Assembly: GCF_004522105.1 (NCBI RefSeq) | Contig: NZ_SPUJ01000003.1 | Span: 1 to 64,000 of the forward strand | Reading direction: 5' to 3' | Source: Nocardioides sp. 1609 | GTDB taxonomy: Bacteria > Actinomycetota > Actinomycetes > Propionibacteriales > Nocardioidaceae | Length of the DNA: 64,000 bases | In this document: piece by piece, positions 53,438 to 63,100 of the stretch | Layout: every line of letters begins with the position of its first letter | Position numbering within the stretch: the stretch's first letter is position 1 | The notes under the pieces: generated by a model | The model's database searches: none | What the model saw: only the letters and a program-made list of their open reading frames with translations | What the model was told of the DNA's origin: nothing | Position numbers and translations under genes: made by a program

Positions 53438-55317
53438 TGCGGCGCCACCACGAACAGCGGCGCGCCGAGCGGCACCTGCGCCCCGGTCGTGACGTCCACG
53501 GCGGTGACGGTGCCGGCGAAGGGTGCCTTGAGCGAGAGCTCCATCTTCATGGCCTCCATGGTGCCGAGCACCTGGCCCTCCTCGACGACGTCGTCGACGG
53601 CGACCCGGACGTCGAGCACCGTGCCCGGCATCGGTGCGGTGATCGTGCCGTCGCCGACGACCGCGGTGCCCGCGAGCCGGTCGGGCGGGGTGAAGGCGAA
53701 GCGCTGGCCGCGCCAGACCACCTCGTGCGCCCCGGCCGGCCCGGGCTGGACGTTGACGACCGCGCGGACCGTGACGCCGTCGACGACCGCCTCCAGGACG
53801 TGGTCGGCGGCACCCAGCTGGCGGAACGGGACGCCGTCGACGGTCCCGGCGGCACGGTCGACCAGCACCTCCCGGTCGAGCTCGACCAGGGTGGGCGCGG
53901 GCGGCGCGCCGAGGCGGAACCCGTCGGACTGGAAGGCGTGCCCGCGCTCGAAGGAGGTCAGCATCGCCGAGACCCAGGCGACGAGCACCCGGGGCACGTC
54001 GGCGTCAGGCGCCTCGACCTGCGCGGTGTCGAGCCAGGCGGTGTCGATCGTCGCGTCGCGGAACTCGTCGGAGGCGACGAGGGCGCGCAGGAAGCCGGCA
54101 TTGGTGGTGAGGCCGAGGATCGCGGTCGCGTCGAGTGCCTCGACGAGCGCCCGCCGGGCGCTCTCGCGGTCGGGGCCGTGCGCGACCACCTTGCCGAGCA
54201 TCGGGTCGTACGCCGTGCTGACGACCTGTCCGGGCTCGAGGGCGTGGTCGACCCGGACGGTCCCGGTGCCCGCCCGGCCGGCGGGCCAGCGCACGATGGA
54301 CGCCGTCCCGGCCTGCGGCAGGAACCCGCCGAAGGAGTCCTCGGCGTAGACGCGGGCCTCGATGGCGTGGCCCTCGAGCCGGACGTCGTCCTGGGTGAGA
54401 CCGAGCGGCTCCCCCGCGGCCACGCGCAGCTGGAGCTCGACGAGGTCGAGCTCCTGGCCCCTGATGCGCGTCGTCGCCTCGGTGACGGGGTGCTCGACCT
54501 GCAGGCGGGTGTTCATCTCCAGGAAGTAGAACTCCCCGGTCTCGGCGTCGAGCAGGAACTCGACGGTGCCGGCGTTGACGTAGCCGACGTGGGCGGCGAG
54601 GTCGACGGCGGCGCGGGTGATCCGGTCGCGGGCCTCGGCGTCGATCGTCGGCGCCGGCGCCTCCTCCAGCACCTTCTGGTGCCGGCGCTGGGTGGAGCAG
54701 TCGCGCTCGTGCAGGTGCAGCACGGTGCCGTGGGTGTCGCCGAGCACCTGGACCTCGATGTGGCGGCCGTGCTCGACGTACTTCTCGACCAGCATGGTGT
54801 CGTCGCCGAACGCGCTCAGTGCCTCGCGCTTCGCGGCCGCGACCGCCTCGGCCATCTCGCCCTCGCTGCGGACGACGCGCATGCCCTTGCCACCGCCGCC
54901 GGCGGCGGCCTTGACGAGCACGGGGTACGGGGCGTCGGCTCCGGTCGGGACCACCGGGACGCCGGCGGCGATCGCGATCTCGCGGGCGGCGTCCTTGCGG
55001 CCCATCTGCTCCATGACGGCGGCGCTCGGGCCGACCAGCACGATCCCGGCCTCCTCCAGCGCGGTCGCGAACGCGGACCGCTCCGAGAGGAACCCGTAGC
55101 CGGGGTGGACGGCCCAGCAACCGTGCCGCCGGGCCTGGCGGACGACCTCGTCGACGTCGAGGTACGACGAGACCCGGGCCGCCTCGTCGCAGGCGCGGAC
55201 GTGTGGTGCGTCGGCGTCGAGGTCGGTGTGGATCGCGACGGTCGGCAGGCCGAGCCGGCGACAGGTGCGCGCGACGCGGACGGCGATCTCGCCGCGGTTG
55301 GCGATCAGGACACGCAT
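53434..55317 (-). CDS. Methylcrotonyl-CoA carboxylase biotin subunit
   Basis: From ATG 55317 the product has 627 residues: biotin carboxylase (about 1-450; VLIANRGEIAVRVARTCRRLG, KAAAGGGGKGMR, EMNTRLQVEHPVTE), a BT-type linker domain, then a biotinyl domain with GTMEAMKMELSLKAPF (Lys about 590). Fused BC-BCCP alpha subunits serve acetyl-, propionyl- or methylcrotonyl-CoA carboxylase; the beta and HMG-CoA lyase neighbours favour methylcrotonyl-CoA. An upstream GTG (55332) is possible. It starts 20 nt past the beta stop. Confidence 0.93.
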   Translation of the reverse strand: MRVLIANRGEIAVRVARTCRRLGLPTVAIHTDLDADAPHVRACDEAARVSSYLDVDEVVRQARRHGCWAVHPGYGFLSERSAFATALEEAGIVLVGPSAAVMEQMGRKDAAREIAIAAGVPVVPTGADAPYPVLVKAAAGGGGKGMRVVRSEGEMAEAVAAAKREALSAFGDDTMLVEKYVEHGRHIEVQVLGDTHGTVLHLHERDCSTQRRHQKVLEEAPAPTIDAEARDRITRAAVDLAAHVGYVNAGTVEFLLDAETGEFYFLEMNTRLQVEHPVTEATTRIRGQELDLVELQLRVAAGEPLGLTQDDVRLEGHAIEARVYAEDSFGGFLPQAGTASIVRWPAGRAGTGTVRVDHALEPGQVVSTAYDPMLGKVVAHGPDRESARRALVEALDATAILGLTTNAGFLRALVASDEFRDATIDTAWLDTAQVEAPDADVPRVLVAWVSAMLTSFERGHAFQSDGFRLGAPPAPTLVELDREVLVDRAAGTVDGVPFRQLGAADHVLEAVVDGVTVRAVVNVQPGPAGAHEVVWRGQRFAFTPPDRLAGTAVVGDGTITAPMPGTVLDVRVAVDDVVEEGQVLGTMEAMKMELSLKAPFAGTVTAVDVTTGAQVPLGAPLFVVAPQ

Positions 55318-55336
55318 GGTGGGGTCGAGCACGTCA

Positions 55337-56869
55337 TCACATCCGGAAGATGCCGTAGGAGGGAGCCGGCACCGGTGCGTGCGCGGCGGCGGCCAGGCCC
55401 ATGCCGAGGACGCGCCGGGTGTCGACGGGGTCGATGACGCCGTCGTCCCAGAGCCGGGCGGTCGAGTAGTACGGCGAGCCCTGGCTCTCGTACTGCTCGC
55501 GGATCGGGGCCTTGAACGCCTCGACCTCCTCGTCGGTGGTCAGGTTCGGGTTGACGGTGGCCAGCACCGACGCGGCCTGCTCGCCCCCCATCACCGAGAC
55601 CCGCGCGTTGGGCCACATCCACAGGAACCGCGGGTCGTAGGCGCGACCGCACATGCCGTAGTTGCCGGCGCCGAACGAGCCGCCGATGACGACGGTGAAC
55701 TTGGGGACGACGCTGCAGGCGACCGCGGTGACCAGCTTGGCGCCGTCGCGGGCGATGCCGGCGTTCTCGTACTCGCGCCCGACCATGAAGCCGGTGATGT
55801 TCTGCAGGAAGACCAGCGGGATGCCGCGCTGGTTGCACAGCTCGATGAAGTGCGCGCCCTTGCGGGCCGACTCGCCGAAGAGGATCCCGTTGTTGGCGAC
55901 GATGCCGACCGGGTGGCCCCACACGTGCGCGAAGCCGGTCACCAGCGTCTCGGCGTACAGGGCCTTGAACTCGCTGAACCGGCTGCCGTCGACGACGCGG
56001 CGGATGACCTCGCGGACGTCGTACGGCGTGCGCGTGTCGGTCGGGACGACGTCGTGGAGCGTCGCCGGGTCGAGCGCCGGCTCCTCGACCTCCCGCACCT
56101 CCCACGGAGCAGGGGGTGCGACCGGGAGGGTGTCGACGATCCCGCGCACGATCGCCAGCGCGTGGGCGTCGTCGTCGGCGAGGTGGTCGACGACCCCGGA
56201 CCTGCGGGCGTGGACGTCGCCGCCGCCGAGGTCCTCGGCGCTCACGACCTCGCCGGTCGCGGCCTTCACCAGCGGCGGGCCGCCGAGGAAGATCGTCCCC
56301 TGCTCCCTGACGATCACGGTCTCGTCGCTCATCGCCGGCACGTAGGCACCGCCGGCGGTGCACGAGCCCATCACGCTGGCGATCTGGGGGATGCCCCGCG
56401 CGGAGAGGTTGGCCTGGTTGAAGAAGATCCGCCCGAAGTGCTCGCGGTCGGGGAACACCTCGTCCTGCATCGGCAGGAACGCGCCGCCGGAGTCGACGAG
56501 GTAGAGGCACGGCAGCCGGTTCTCGGCCGCGACGGCCTGCGCACGCAGGTGCTTCTTGACCGTCATCGGGTAGTAGGTGCCGCCCTTGACGGTCGCGTCG
56601 TTGGCGACGACGACGACCTCGCGGCCCTCCACCCGGCCGATGCCCGTGACGATGCCGGCGCTGGCCACCGCGCCGCCGTACATGTCGGTGGCGGCGAGCG
56701 CGCTCAGCTCGAGGAACGGGCTCCCCGGGTCGAGCAGCCGGTCGACCCGGTCGCGCACCAGGAGCTTCCCGCGGCCGGTGTGCTTGGCCCGGGCCGCCTC
56801 GCTGCCCCCCAGCCGGGCGGCGGCCAACCGCTCGCGCAGGTCGGCCACCAGGTCACTCATCTCGCTCAC
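55337..56869 (-). CDS. Methylcrotonyl-CoA carboxylase beta subunit
   Basis: The 510-residue carboxyltransferase shows [57 protein letters not shown] and [14 protein letters not shown] in the N-half, and [37 protein letters not shown] in the C-half, both typical of MCC beta. It moves carboxyl from biotin to 3-methylcrotonyl-CoA in leucine catabolism. TAACCT (56881-56876) ends 6 nt before GTG 56869, so the message is probably leaderless, which favours this start over ATG 56860. A TetR-type palindrome overlaps that -10. Confidence 0.95.
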   Translation of the reverse strand: MSEMSDLVADLRERLAAARLGGSEAARAKHTGRGKLLVRDRVDRLLDPGSPFLELSALAATDMYGGAVASAGIVTGIGRVEGREVVVVANDATVKGGTYYPMTVKKHLRAQAVAAENRLPCLYLVDSGGAFLPMQDEVFPDREHFGRIFFNQANLSARGIPQIASVMGSCTAGGAYVPAMSDETVIVREQGTIFLGGPPLVKAATGEVVSAEDLGGGDVHARRSGVVDHLADDDAHALAIVRGIVDTLPVAPPAPWEVREVEEPALDPATLHDVVPTDTRTPYDVREVIRRVVDGSRFSEFKALYAETLVTGFAHVWGHPVGIVANNGILFGESARKGAHFIELCNQRGIPLVFLQNITGFMVGREYENAGIARDGAKLVTAVACSVVPKFTVVIGGSFGAGNYGMCGRAYDPRFLWMWPNARVSVMGGEQAASVLATVNPNLTTDEEVEAFKAPIREQYESQGSPYYSTARLWDDGVIDPVDTRRVLGMGLAAAAHAPVPAPSYGIFRM

Positions 56870-56875
56870 CCGCTC

Positions 56876-56893
56876 AGGTTAGCGATCGTTAAC
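56876..56893 (-). promoter_or_regulatory. Carboxylase operon promoter with TetR-type operator
   Basis: GTTAACGATCGCTAAC (minus strand, 56893-56878) is a near-perfect 16-bp palindrome overlapping -10 TAACCT. It differs by one base from the perfect site before the TetR gene (59479-59494). CGATCGCTAACCTG is identical at both places, as is the short distance to the start codon. Confidence 0.7.
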
Positions 56894-56915
56894 CACCCCG
56901 TCCACCGGCCCGGGC

Positions 56916-56982
56916 GGGGTAGTCCCGGACGTTCGGCCCCCCTTTCCGGGCGGAGGTGGGGCCGATCGTCCGGGACTACCCC
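56916..56982. repeat. 67-bp inverted-repeat element, copy 3
   Basis: 25-bp arms (one mismatch, T at 56932) and a 17-nt loop. Unlike copies 1 and 2 it lies between divergent genes, the carboxylase operon and metY, so here it cannot be a simple convergent terminator. Confidence 0.92.
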
Positions 56983-57065
56983 GGGCGCCCACTCCTCGGA
57001 CGGAAATTGTCTAGTGATTCAGTATGGTTCAGGATGGCGAGCACCCGACCCGAGGAGCGTTCCGC

Positions 57066-58352
57066 ATGTCCTTCCGTCCCGAGACCCTGGCGGTCCACGC
57101 CGGCCAGGAAGAGGCCGACCCGACCACCAACGCGCGTGCGGTGCCGATCTACCAGACGACGTCGTACGTCTTCAACGACACCGAGCACGCCGCGAACCTG
57201 TTCGCGCTCGCCGAGCCGGGCAACATCTACACGCGGATCATGAACCCGACCCAGTCGGTCTTCGAGGAGCGGATGACGCAGCTCGAGGGCGGCGTCGGGG
57301 CGCTCGCGACCGCGTCCGGCTCCGCGGCGACGACGTACGCCGTCCTCAACGTGGCCGGCACGGGCGACAACATCGTGGCGCTCTCCACGCTGTACGGCGG
57401 CACCTACGCGCTCTTCGCGCACACGTTGCCCCAGTTCGGCATCACCGTGCGGTTCGTCGACCCCGAGAAGCCCGAGGACCTGGCCGCCGCCGTCGACGAC
57501 CGCACCCGCCTCGTCTTCGCCGAGACCGTCGGCAACCCGAAGATCAACGTCGTCGACATCCGCGCCTGGGCCGACGCCGCGCACGCACAGGGACTGCCGC
57601 TGATCGTCGACAACACCGCCCCGACGCCCTACCTCGCGCGGGTCTTCGACCACGGCGCGGACGTCGCGGTGCACTCGGCCACGAAGTACATCGGCGGGCA
57701 CGGCACCTCGATCGGCGGCGTCATCGTCGACTCCGGCAACTTCGACTGGGCGGCGCACGCCGACCGGTTCCCCGGGCTGACCGGCCCGGACGCGGCGTAC
57801 CACGGGGTCGTGTGGACCGAGGCCGTCGGCAACCTGGCCTTCATCATCCGCGCCCGCACCGTGCTGCTGCGCAACACCGGAGCCGCGATCACGCCGATGA
57901 ACTCCTGGCTGTTCCTCCAGGGCCTCGAGACGCTGCACCTGCGGATGGAGCGGCACAGCGCGAACGCGCTGCGGGTCGCGGAGTTCCTCTCCGCGCACGC
58001 GGAGGTCTCGTGGGTCAGCTACCCGGGCCTGCCCGACAGCCCCTACAAGGACGTCGCCGACCGCGTCCTCACCGGCCGCGGGTACGGCGGGCTGCTCAGC
58101 TTCGGGGTGAGGTCCGGCCGCGAGGGCGGGAAGCGCTTCATCGAGGCGCTCGAGCTGTTCTCGCACCTGGCCAACATCGGCGACGCCAAGTCGCTGGCCA
58201 TCCACAACGCCACCACGACGCACTCCCAGCTCGAGCCCGCCGAGCTCGAGGCGGCCGGTGTGCCCGAGGACATGGTGCGTCTCTCGATCGGCATCGAGCA
58301 CGTCGACGACCTGATCGCCGACCTCGAGCAGGCGCTGGCCGCCACCAAGTGA
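57066..58352 (+). CDS. metY: O-acetylhomoserine sulfhydrylase (MetY-type)
   Basis: The 428-residue PLP enzyme makes homocysteine from O-acetylhomoserine and sulfide. It has PIYQTTSYVFNDTEHAANLFALAEPGNIYTRIMNPT, GSAATTYAVL, IVDNTAPTPYL, the PLP lysine in HSATKYIGGHGT (about residue 209) and THSQL near the C-terminus. The LFALAEPGNIY insertion is typical of MetY. GAGGAG lies about 8 nt before the ATG. The leader is short and shows no riboswitch fold. metX follows after 18 nt. Confidence 0.95.
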   Translation: MSFRPETLAVHAGQEEADPTTNARAVPIYQTTSYVFNDTEHAANLFALAEPGNIYTRIMNPTQSVFEERMTQLEGGVGALATASGSAATTYAVLNVAGTGDNIVALSTLYGGTYALFAHTLPQFGITVRFVDPEKPEDLAAAVDDRTRLVFAETVGNPKINVVDIRAWADAAHAQGLPLIVDNTAPTPYLARVFDHGADVAVHSATKYIGGHGTSIGGVIVDSGNFDWAAHADRFPGLTGPDAAYHGVVWTEAVGNLAFIIRARTVLLRNTGAAITPMNSWLFLQGLETLHLRMERHSANALRVAEFLSAHAEVSWVSYPGLPDSPYKDVADRVLTGRGYGGLLSFGVRSGREGGKRFIEALELFSHLANIGDAKSLAIHNATTTHSQLEPAELEAAGVPEDMVRLSIGIEHVDDLIADLEQALAATK

Positions 58353-58370
58353 GTCACCGGTGAGCCCCGC

Positions 58371-59483
58371 ATGACCGACGCCGAGCGGGTCGTCCTCGCG
58401 ACCGAGGACGACCCGCTCGTGCTGGAGCACGGAGGCCGGCTCGACCACGTCGAGGTCGCCTACGAGACCTGGGGAGAGCTCGCCCCGGCGCGCGACAACG
58501 TGGTCTTCGTCTGCCACGCGCTCACCGGCGACGCGCACGCCGGCGGCGACGGCGGCTGGTGGGCCAACCTCGTCGGGCCCGGCCGGCCGCTCGACACCGA
58601 CCGCTTCCACGTCGTGTGTCCCAACCTGCTGGGGGGCTGCCGCGGCACCACCGGCCCCTCGTCGCTCGACCGCGCGACCGGACGCCCGTGGGGCCTGGAC
58701 TTCCCCCTGCTCACGGTGCGCGACCTGGTCGCGGTGCACCGGCGGCTGCTGGCGCACCTCGGCGTGGAGCGGCTGCACGCCGCGATCGGCGGGTCGCTCG
58801 GCGGCATGCAGGTGCTGCAGTGGGCGATCGACGACCCGGCGGCGATCGACCGGGCGGTGCTGGTGGCGGCGTCCTCGCGGCTCTCGGCCCAGAGCATCGC
58901 CTTCTCCGCCGTCGCCCGCGACGCCATCATGCGCGACCCCGACTTCCAGGACGGTCGGTACGTCGGCACCGGTCGCCGACCCGACCACGGGCTGGCCGTC
59001 GCCCGCCGGATGGCCCACATCACCTACGTCTCCGAGGGCTCCCTCGAGGCGAAGTTCGGGCGCGCCCGGCTCACCGACGGGCCGCCCACCCACGCCACCG
59101 ACTTCCAGGTCGAGGCCTACCTCGACCACCAGGCCGCGGCGTTCCTCGCGCGCTTCGACGCCCTCTCCTACCTGTACCTGACCCGCGTCATGGACTACTT
59201 CGACCCCTTCGCGGACGAGGGCGCCGCGGCCCGGGCCGGGTCCGGCGGCACCGACTTCCTCGTGGTCTCCTTCGACACCGACTGGCGCTTCCCCACCGCC
59301 CAGTCGCGACGGATCCACGACCACCTCGCCGCGGCCGGCGCCGCGAGCCGCCACGTCGAGATCGCCTCGCCGTGGGGGCACGACTCGTTCCTGCTCGAGC
59401 CGGCCGGTTACCACGACGTCGTCCGCGAGCACCTGGCCCGGCGCCCGGGGTGGGCCGTGGACGGTCCCGGACCACGGCGTTAG
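58371..59483 (+). CDS. metX: Homoserine O-acetyltransferase
   Basis: The 370-residue alpha/beta-hydrolase-fold enzyme acetylates homoserine with acetyl-CoA, supplying MetY. Motifs are VVFVCHALTGDAHA, CPNLLGGCRGTTGPSS, the nucleophile Ser in GGSLGGMQVLQW, Asp in VSFDTDWRFP, and His in SPWGHDSFLLEP. Length is usual for actinobacterial MetX. It sits 18 nt after metY. Its stop codon lies inside the operator of the next gene (59479-59494). Confidence 0.95.
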   Translation: MTDAERVVLATEDDPLVLEHGGRLDHVEVAYETWGELAPARDNVVFVCHALTGDAHAGGDGGWWANLVGPGRPLDTDRFHVVCPNLLGGCRGTTGPSSLDRATGRPWGLDFPLLTVRDLVAVHRRLLAHLGVERLHAAIGGSLGGMQVLQWAIDDPAAIDRAVLVAASSRLSAQSIAFSAVARDAIMRDPDFQDGRYVGTGRRPDHGLAVARRMAHITYVSEGSLEAKFGRARLTDGPPTHATDFQVEAYLDHQAAAFLARFDALSYLYLTRVMDYFDPFADEGAAARAGSGGTDFLVVSFDTDWRFPTAQSRRIHDHLAAAGAASRHVEIASPWGHDSFLLEPAGYHDVVREHLARRPGWAVDGPGPRR

Positions 59484-59496
59484 CGATCGCTAACCT
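59479..59496 (+). promoter_or_regulatory. TetR gene promoter with 16-bp palindromic operator
   Basis: GTTAGCGATCGCTAAC (59479-59494) is a perfect palindrome overlapping the -10 TAACCT (59491-59496), which ends 7 nt before ATG 59504, so the transcript is probably leaderless and self-repressed. The near-identical site at 56878-56893 is in front of the carboxylase operon. The metX stop lies inside the palindrome. Confidence 0.7.
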
Positions 59497-59503
59497 GGAC
59501 GCC

Positions 59504-60073
59504 ATGACCGGGGCCACGACCACCCGCCGCGAGCAGATCCTGGCGACCGCCGCCGACCTGTTCGCGCGCCGCGGGTTCCACGGCGTCTCGGTCGCCGACC
59601 TCGGCGCCGCGTGCGGCGTCTCCGGGCCGGCGCTCTACAAGCACTTCGCGTCCAAGGACGCCGTCCTGGCCGAGATGCTGGTCTCGATCAGCGAGGAGCT
59701 GCTGAGGGTCGGGCGCAAGCGGGTCGAGGACGCGGCCGGCCCCGCGGACGCCGTCACCCGGCTCGTCGAGTGGCACGTCTCGTTCGCCCTCGGACGTCGT
59801 GCGCTGATCGTCGTCCAGGACCGTGACTGGTCCTCGCTGCCCGATGCCGCCCGCGAGCAGGTGCGCACCCTGCAGCGCTCCTACGTCGACCTCTGGGCCG
59901 CCCAGCTCCGCCTGCTCGACGACTCGTTGTCGCTCGACGCGGCCCGGTCCCAGGCGCACGCGGCCTTCGGGCTGATCAACTCCACCCCCCACAGCGGGCT
60001 GCTGCCCGACGGCGTCATGCACGACCTGCTCGCCGGGATGGCACTGCGCGCGCTCGGCGTCGACGGAGCCTGA
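59504..60073 (+). CDS. TetR-family transcriptional repressor
   Basis: The 189-residue protein has a TetR helix-turn-helix (TRREQILATAADLFARRGFHGVSVADLGAACGVSGPALYKHFASKDAVLAEML, about 7-60) and a mostly helical ligand-binding domain (VEWHVSFALGRRALIVVQDRDW, SQAHAAFGLINSTPHS). The operator overlap at its own promoter and at the carboxylase operon suggests it represses leucine catabolism and itself. Its ligand could be an acyl-CoA such as methylcrotonyl-CoA, by analogy with other catabolic TetR proteins. Confidence 0.92.
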   Translation: MTGATTTRREQILATAADLFARRGFHGVSVADLGAACGVSGPALYKHFASKDAVLAEMLVSISEELLRVGRKRVEDAAGPADAVTRLVEWHVSFALGRRALIVVQDRDWSSLPDAAREQVRTLQRSYVDLWAAQLRLLDDSLSLDAARSQAHAAFGLINSTPHSGLLPDGVMHDLLAGMALRALGVDGA

Positions 60074-60101
60074 GCCCGAGCCGCGGCTCCCTCGAACGCC
60101 G

Positions 60102-60167
60102 GGTCCACGAAGCGCAGGGTCCACGAAGCGCAGGAGCCGGCGCCGGCCCCGAGGCGACACCGGCTCC
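60102..60167. terminator. Direct repeat and weak hairpin between converging genes
   Basis: GGTCCACGAAGCGCAG is repeated in tandem at 60102 and 60118. An 8-bp inverted repeat (GGAGCCGG/CCGGCTCC, 60133-60167, long loop) follows. It lies between the converging TetR and M14 genes and may terminate one or both. Confidence 0.4.
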
Positions 60168-60184
60168 CGACGAGCTGCTCCGGG

Positions 60185-63100
60185 TCAGCGCACGACGCGG
60201 ACCACCGTCGTGGTGCTGGACGCCTTCACCGTCGGCGTGCCGAGGAAGCGCACCGTGAGGGTCTTCGAGCCGACCTTGGCGAACTTCTTCAGCGTGATCA
60301 CGACCCGACCGGTGCTGTCGACCCTGCCGGTGCCGATGACGGTGCCGCCGAAGCGGACCTCCACCTTGCCGGACACGGCCGCACCGGGCGCGGCCACCTT
60401 GACGGTGACCTTGGCCTGCGTCGTCCGCACCTTGATCCTGCCGGGCGCGACCTTGGTGACCGCGACGCTCGAGGCGACCGGCGCGACGACCGGCGCGGTG
60501 ACGGTGACCGGGACCGGCGCCGAGGTGCCGGCGGCGGTCAGGTCGTCACCGGCGTACGCCGCCTGCACCTGCTGGGTGCCGGCCGTGGTGAACGGACCGA
60601 CCTGGGCGGTGCCGGTGCCGTCGGGGCCCAGGGTGATCGCGCCGACGGTCTGGCCGCCGGCGGTGAGGACGACCTGGCCGCTCGGCGCGAGGCCGAACTC
60701 GTTGGTCGCCGTCACCGTGACGGACGCCGCGGTGCTCTGGCCGACCTTCAGCGACGCCGGGCTCACGCTCAGCGTGACGGTCGGCGCGGCCTGCGTCGGC
60801 GCCCAGCCGGCCTCGGCGACGCCCTTGCGGTACCGGGTGTCGGCGGGGTTGGTCGGGTCGTAGCCGGCCTCGATGTTGCCGGCGGAGTCCTCGGAGTACC
60901 AGTAGATCCTGGTGCCCTTGTCGACCACGAGCTTCTCGCCGGGCTCGCGCACCGACGCCGGCTGGATCATCGGCGACGCCGCGGTCGGCTGGGTGCCGTC
61001 GAGGGTGTAGTGGATGTCGGCCGACTCGTTGCTGGTGATCCGGACGTTGACCTTGGTCGGGTCGTCGGCCGTCTCGGTGACCACCAGGGTGGACTCGGCG
61101 GGCGTGACGTCGACGTCGAGGTCCCGGGCGACCCGGACGAGCTCGATGAGCCCGTTCGCGTACTCGAGGGTCTCGTCCTTGGCGTTGGCGACACCGACCT
61201 CGGCCGGGGTGACCGGCGTGAGGTTCGGGTTGCGGAACGGCGGCTGGAAGGTGCTGCCGACCTCGAAGCTCCAGCCGTAGATGCCGTACTTGTACCAGGC
61301 CTGGTCACCGGAGTTGCCGGCCGCCGAGTAGAGGACGTCGATGATCGGGCCGGTGCGGGCCGGGGTGACCGACAGGCCACGGTGCCGCTTGATGCCGGTC
61401 AGGATCTTCTCCGAGGCCTCCCAGAAGAACGCCTCCTCCTTGACCGAGGGACGCGGCGACGCCTCCCGGTCGGCGGTCTTGTAGGCGCCGGGCGCCCACA
61501 TGAAGTAGTTGCCCGAGGAGTGCATGTTCATCGAGAACTTGATGTTCGGGTGGGCCATGATCCAGTCGACGTTCTGCGCCTCGGGCTCGGAGAGCTCGGC
61601 CGGGCCGGCGTTGGTGTCGCTGGTGCAGCTCACCGTGGACGGCGTCGCGCCGGAGTACCCGTCGAACGCGCTGTACATCTCGAAGTTGCGGTTGACGTCG
61701 ACGCCCCACTGGTTGCGGGCCAGGACGTCGTTGCTGCCGCCCTCGGTGCAGTAGCGCTTCATGTTGCGACGCTGCGAGGCGTAGTCGTAGAACGAGTAGT
61801 GCCCGCCGTCGGGGTTGATGGACGGCGCGATCCAGATCTCGAGGTTGTCCACGAGCTCGCGGGTGCCGGCGTGCGAGTCGTAGTTGCGCAGGAGGCGCTC
61901 GGCGGTCTCGAGGGTCACCAGCGGCGGGACCCACTCCCGGGCGTGCTCCTGGGCGTAGGCGAGGACGCCCGGCTTGGAGCCGTCGCGCGTCTTGCCGATC
62001 TTGATGGCCCACACGGTCTGCGGCTCGCGGGAGACCGACTGGGGGGCGGACAGGTTGTCGCTCAGCGCGATGACCGGGGTCGCCGACACGACGCCGGCGC
62101 CGGTGTTGCCGCGGTAGGTGTAGACGTCGACCAGGTCCATCGCGGCGGTGTTCGTCCTGAGTGCGGCGATCACCTCGGCCGCGCTGCTGATGATCGCGCC
62201 CGAGGCGTCGGTGCGGGCGTTGACCTTGATGAAGCTGTCGGTGACCGAGATCGACAGCGGCGACGACGCGACGCCGGGGTCGGCGATCTGCGCGGTCACG
62301 TCGTTGCCACCCTCGTGGCCCCAGGCGCGGGTCTCGATGCCGATGCGCGAGGCGTTGCCGGGCGTGGTGCCCGGGAACAGCTGCACCGACGCGCTGCCGG
62401 CGTTGCGGATCTTCGCGGCGTCGGCGTTGGAGATCCCGACGACGGGGATGGTCACGCCGGCGACGGTGCCGGTCGGCGCGGTGCCCGCGCCGCTGGTGTT
62501 GTTGGCGAGCAGGACGGCGACCGCACCGGCGGTCTGGGCCGCGAGGGCCTTCGCCTCCAGGGTGCAGGTGCCACCGCGCTCGACGACCGCGATCGTGTTC
62601 GCGAGCGAGGACAGCGGCTGGCAGGCCTGGGCGGCGACGTCCGGGTCGACGCCGGCGGCGGTGACCCGGCGGGCGGTCGTGGCCGCGGCCGGGAAGCCGT
62701 CCGGGGTGACGGCCGTGGGGGCCCAGGCGCCGGTGCCGGCGGCGTACGTCGAGGTGACGGTGGTCCCGCCGACGGTCATCACGAGGCGGTTGGTCGGCTC
62801 GAGCATCGCCATCGCCTTGCGGCGGTAGCCGTTGGTCTGGTTGGGCAGCGCGATCAGCTCGGAGATGTCGGGGTAGGTGTCCGCGAGCTGCTTGATGCGG
62901 GCGTAGAGGTCGGTCGGCGTCAGGTAGCTGTTGACGAAGTCCTGCTGGTAGCCGGCGCCCTTGAACGGGTCCTTCTCCGACCCGGTCGGCAGCCAGTCGC
63001 GGACCTTCGCGACCGCGACGTCACCGGACGGGCTGGTGATCCGGATCTGGTCGGGGCGCACGGGGAGGCGGCCGCCGCCGCCCTTCTCGTCGGTCATCAC

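Noticed and set aside
56983..57065. SAM riboswitch before metY
   Set aside because: The leader is too short and shows no multi-helix fold or conserved core that I can recognise.
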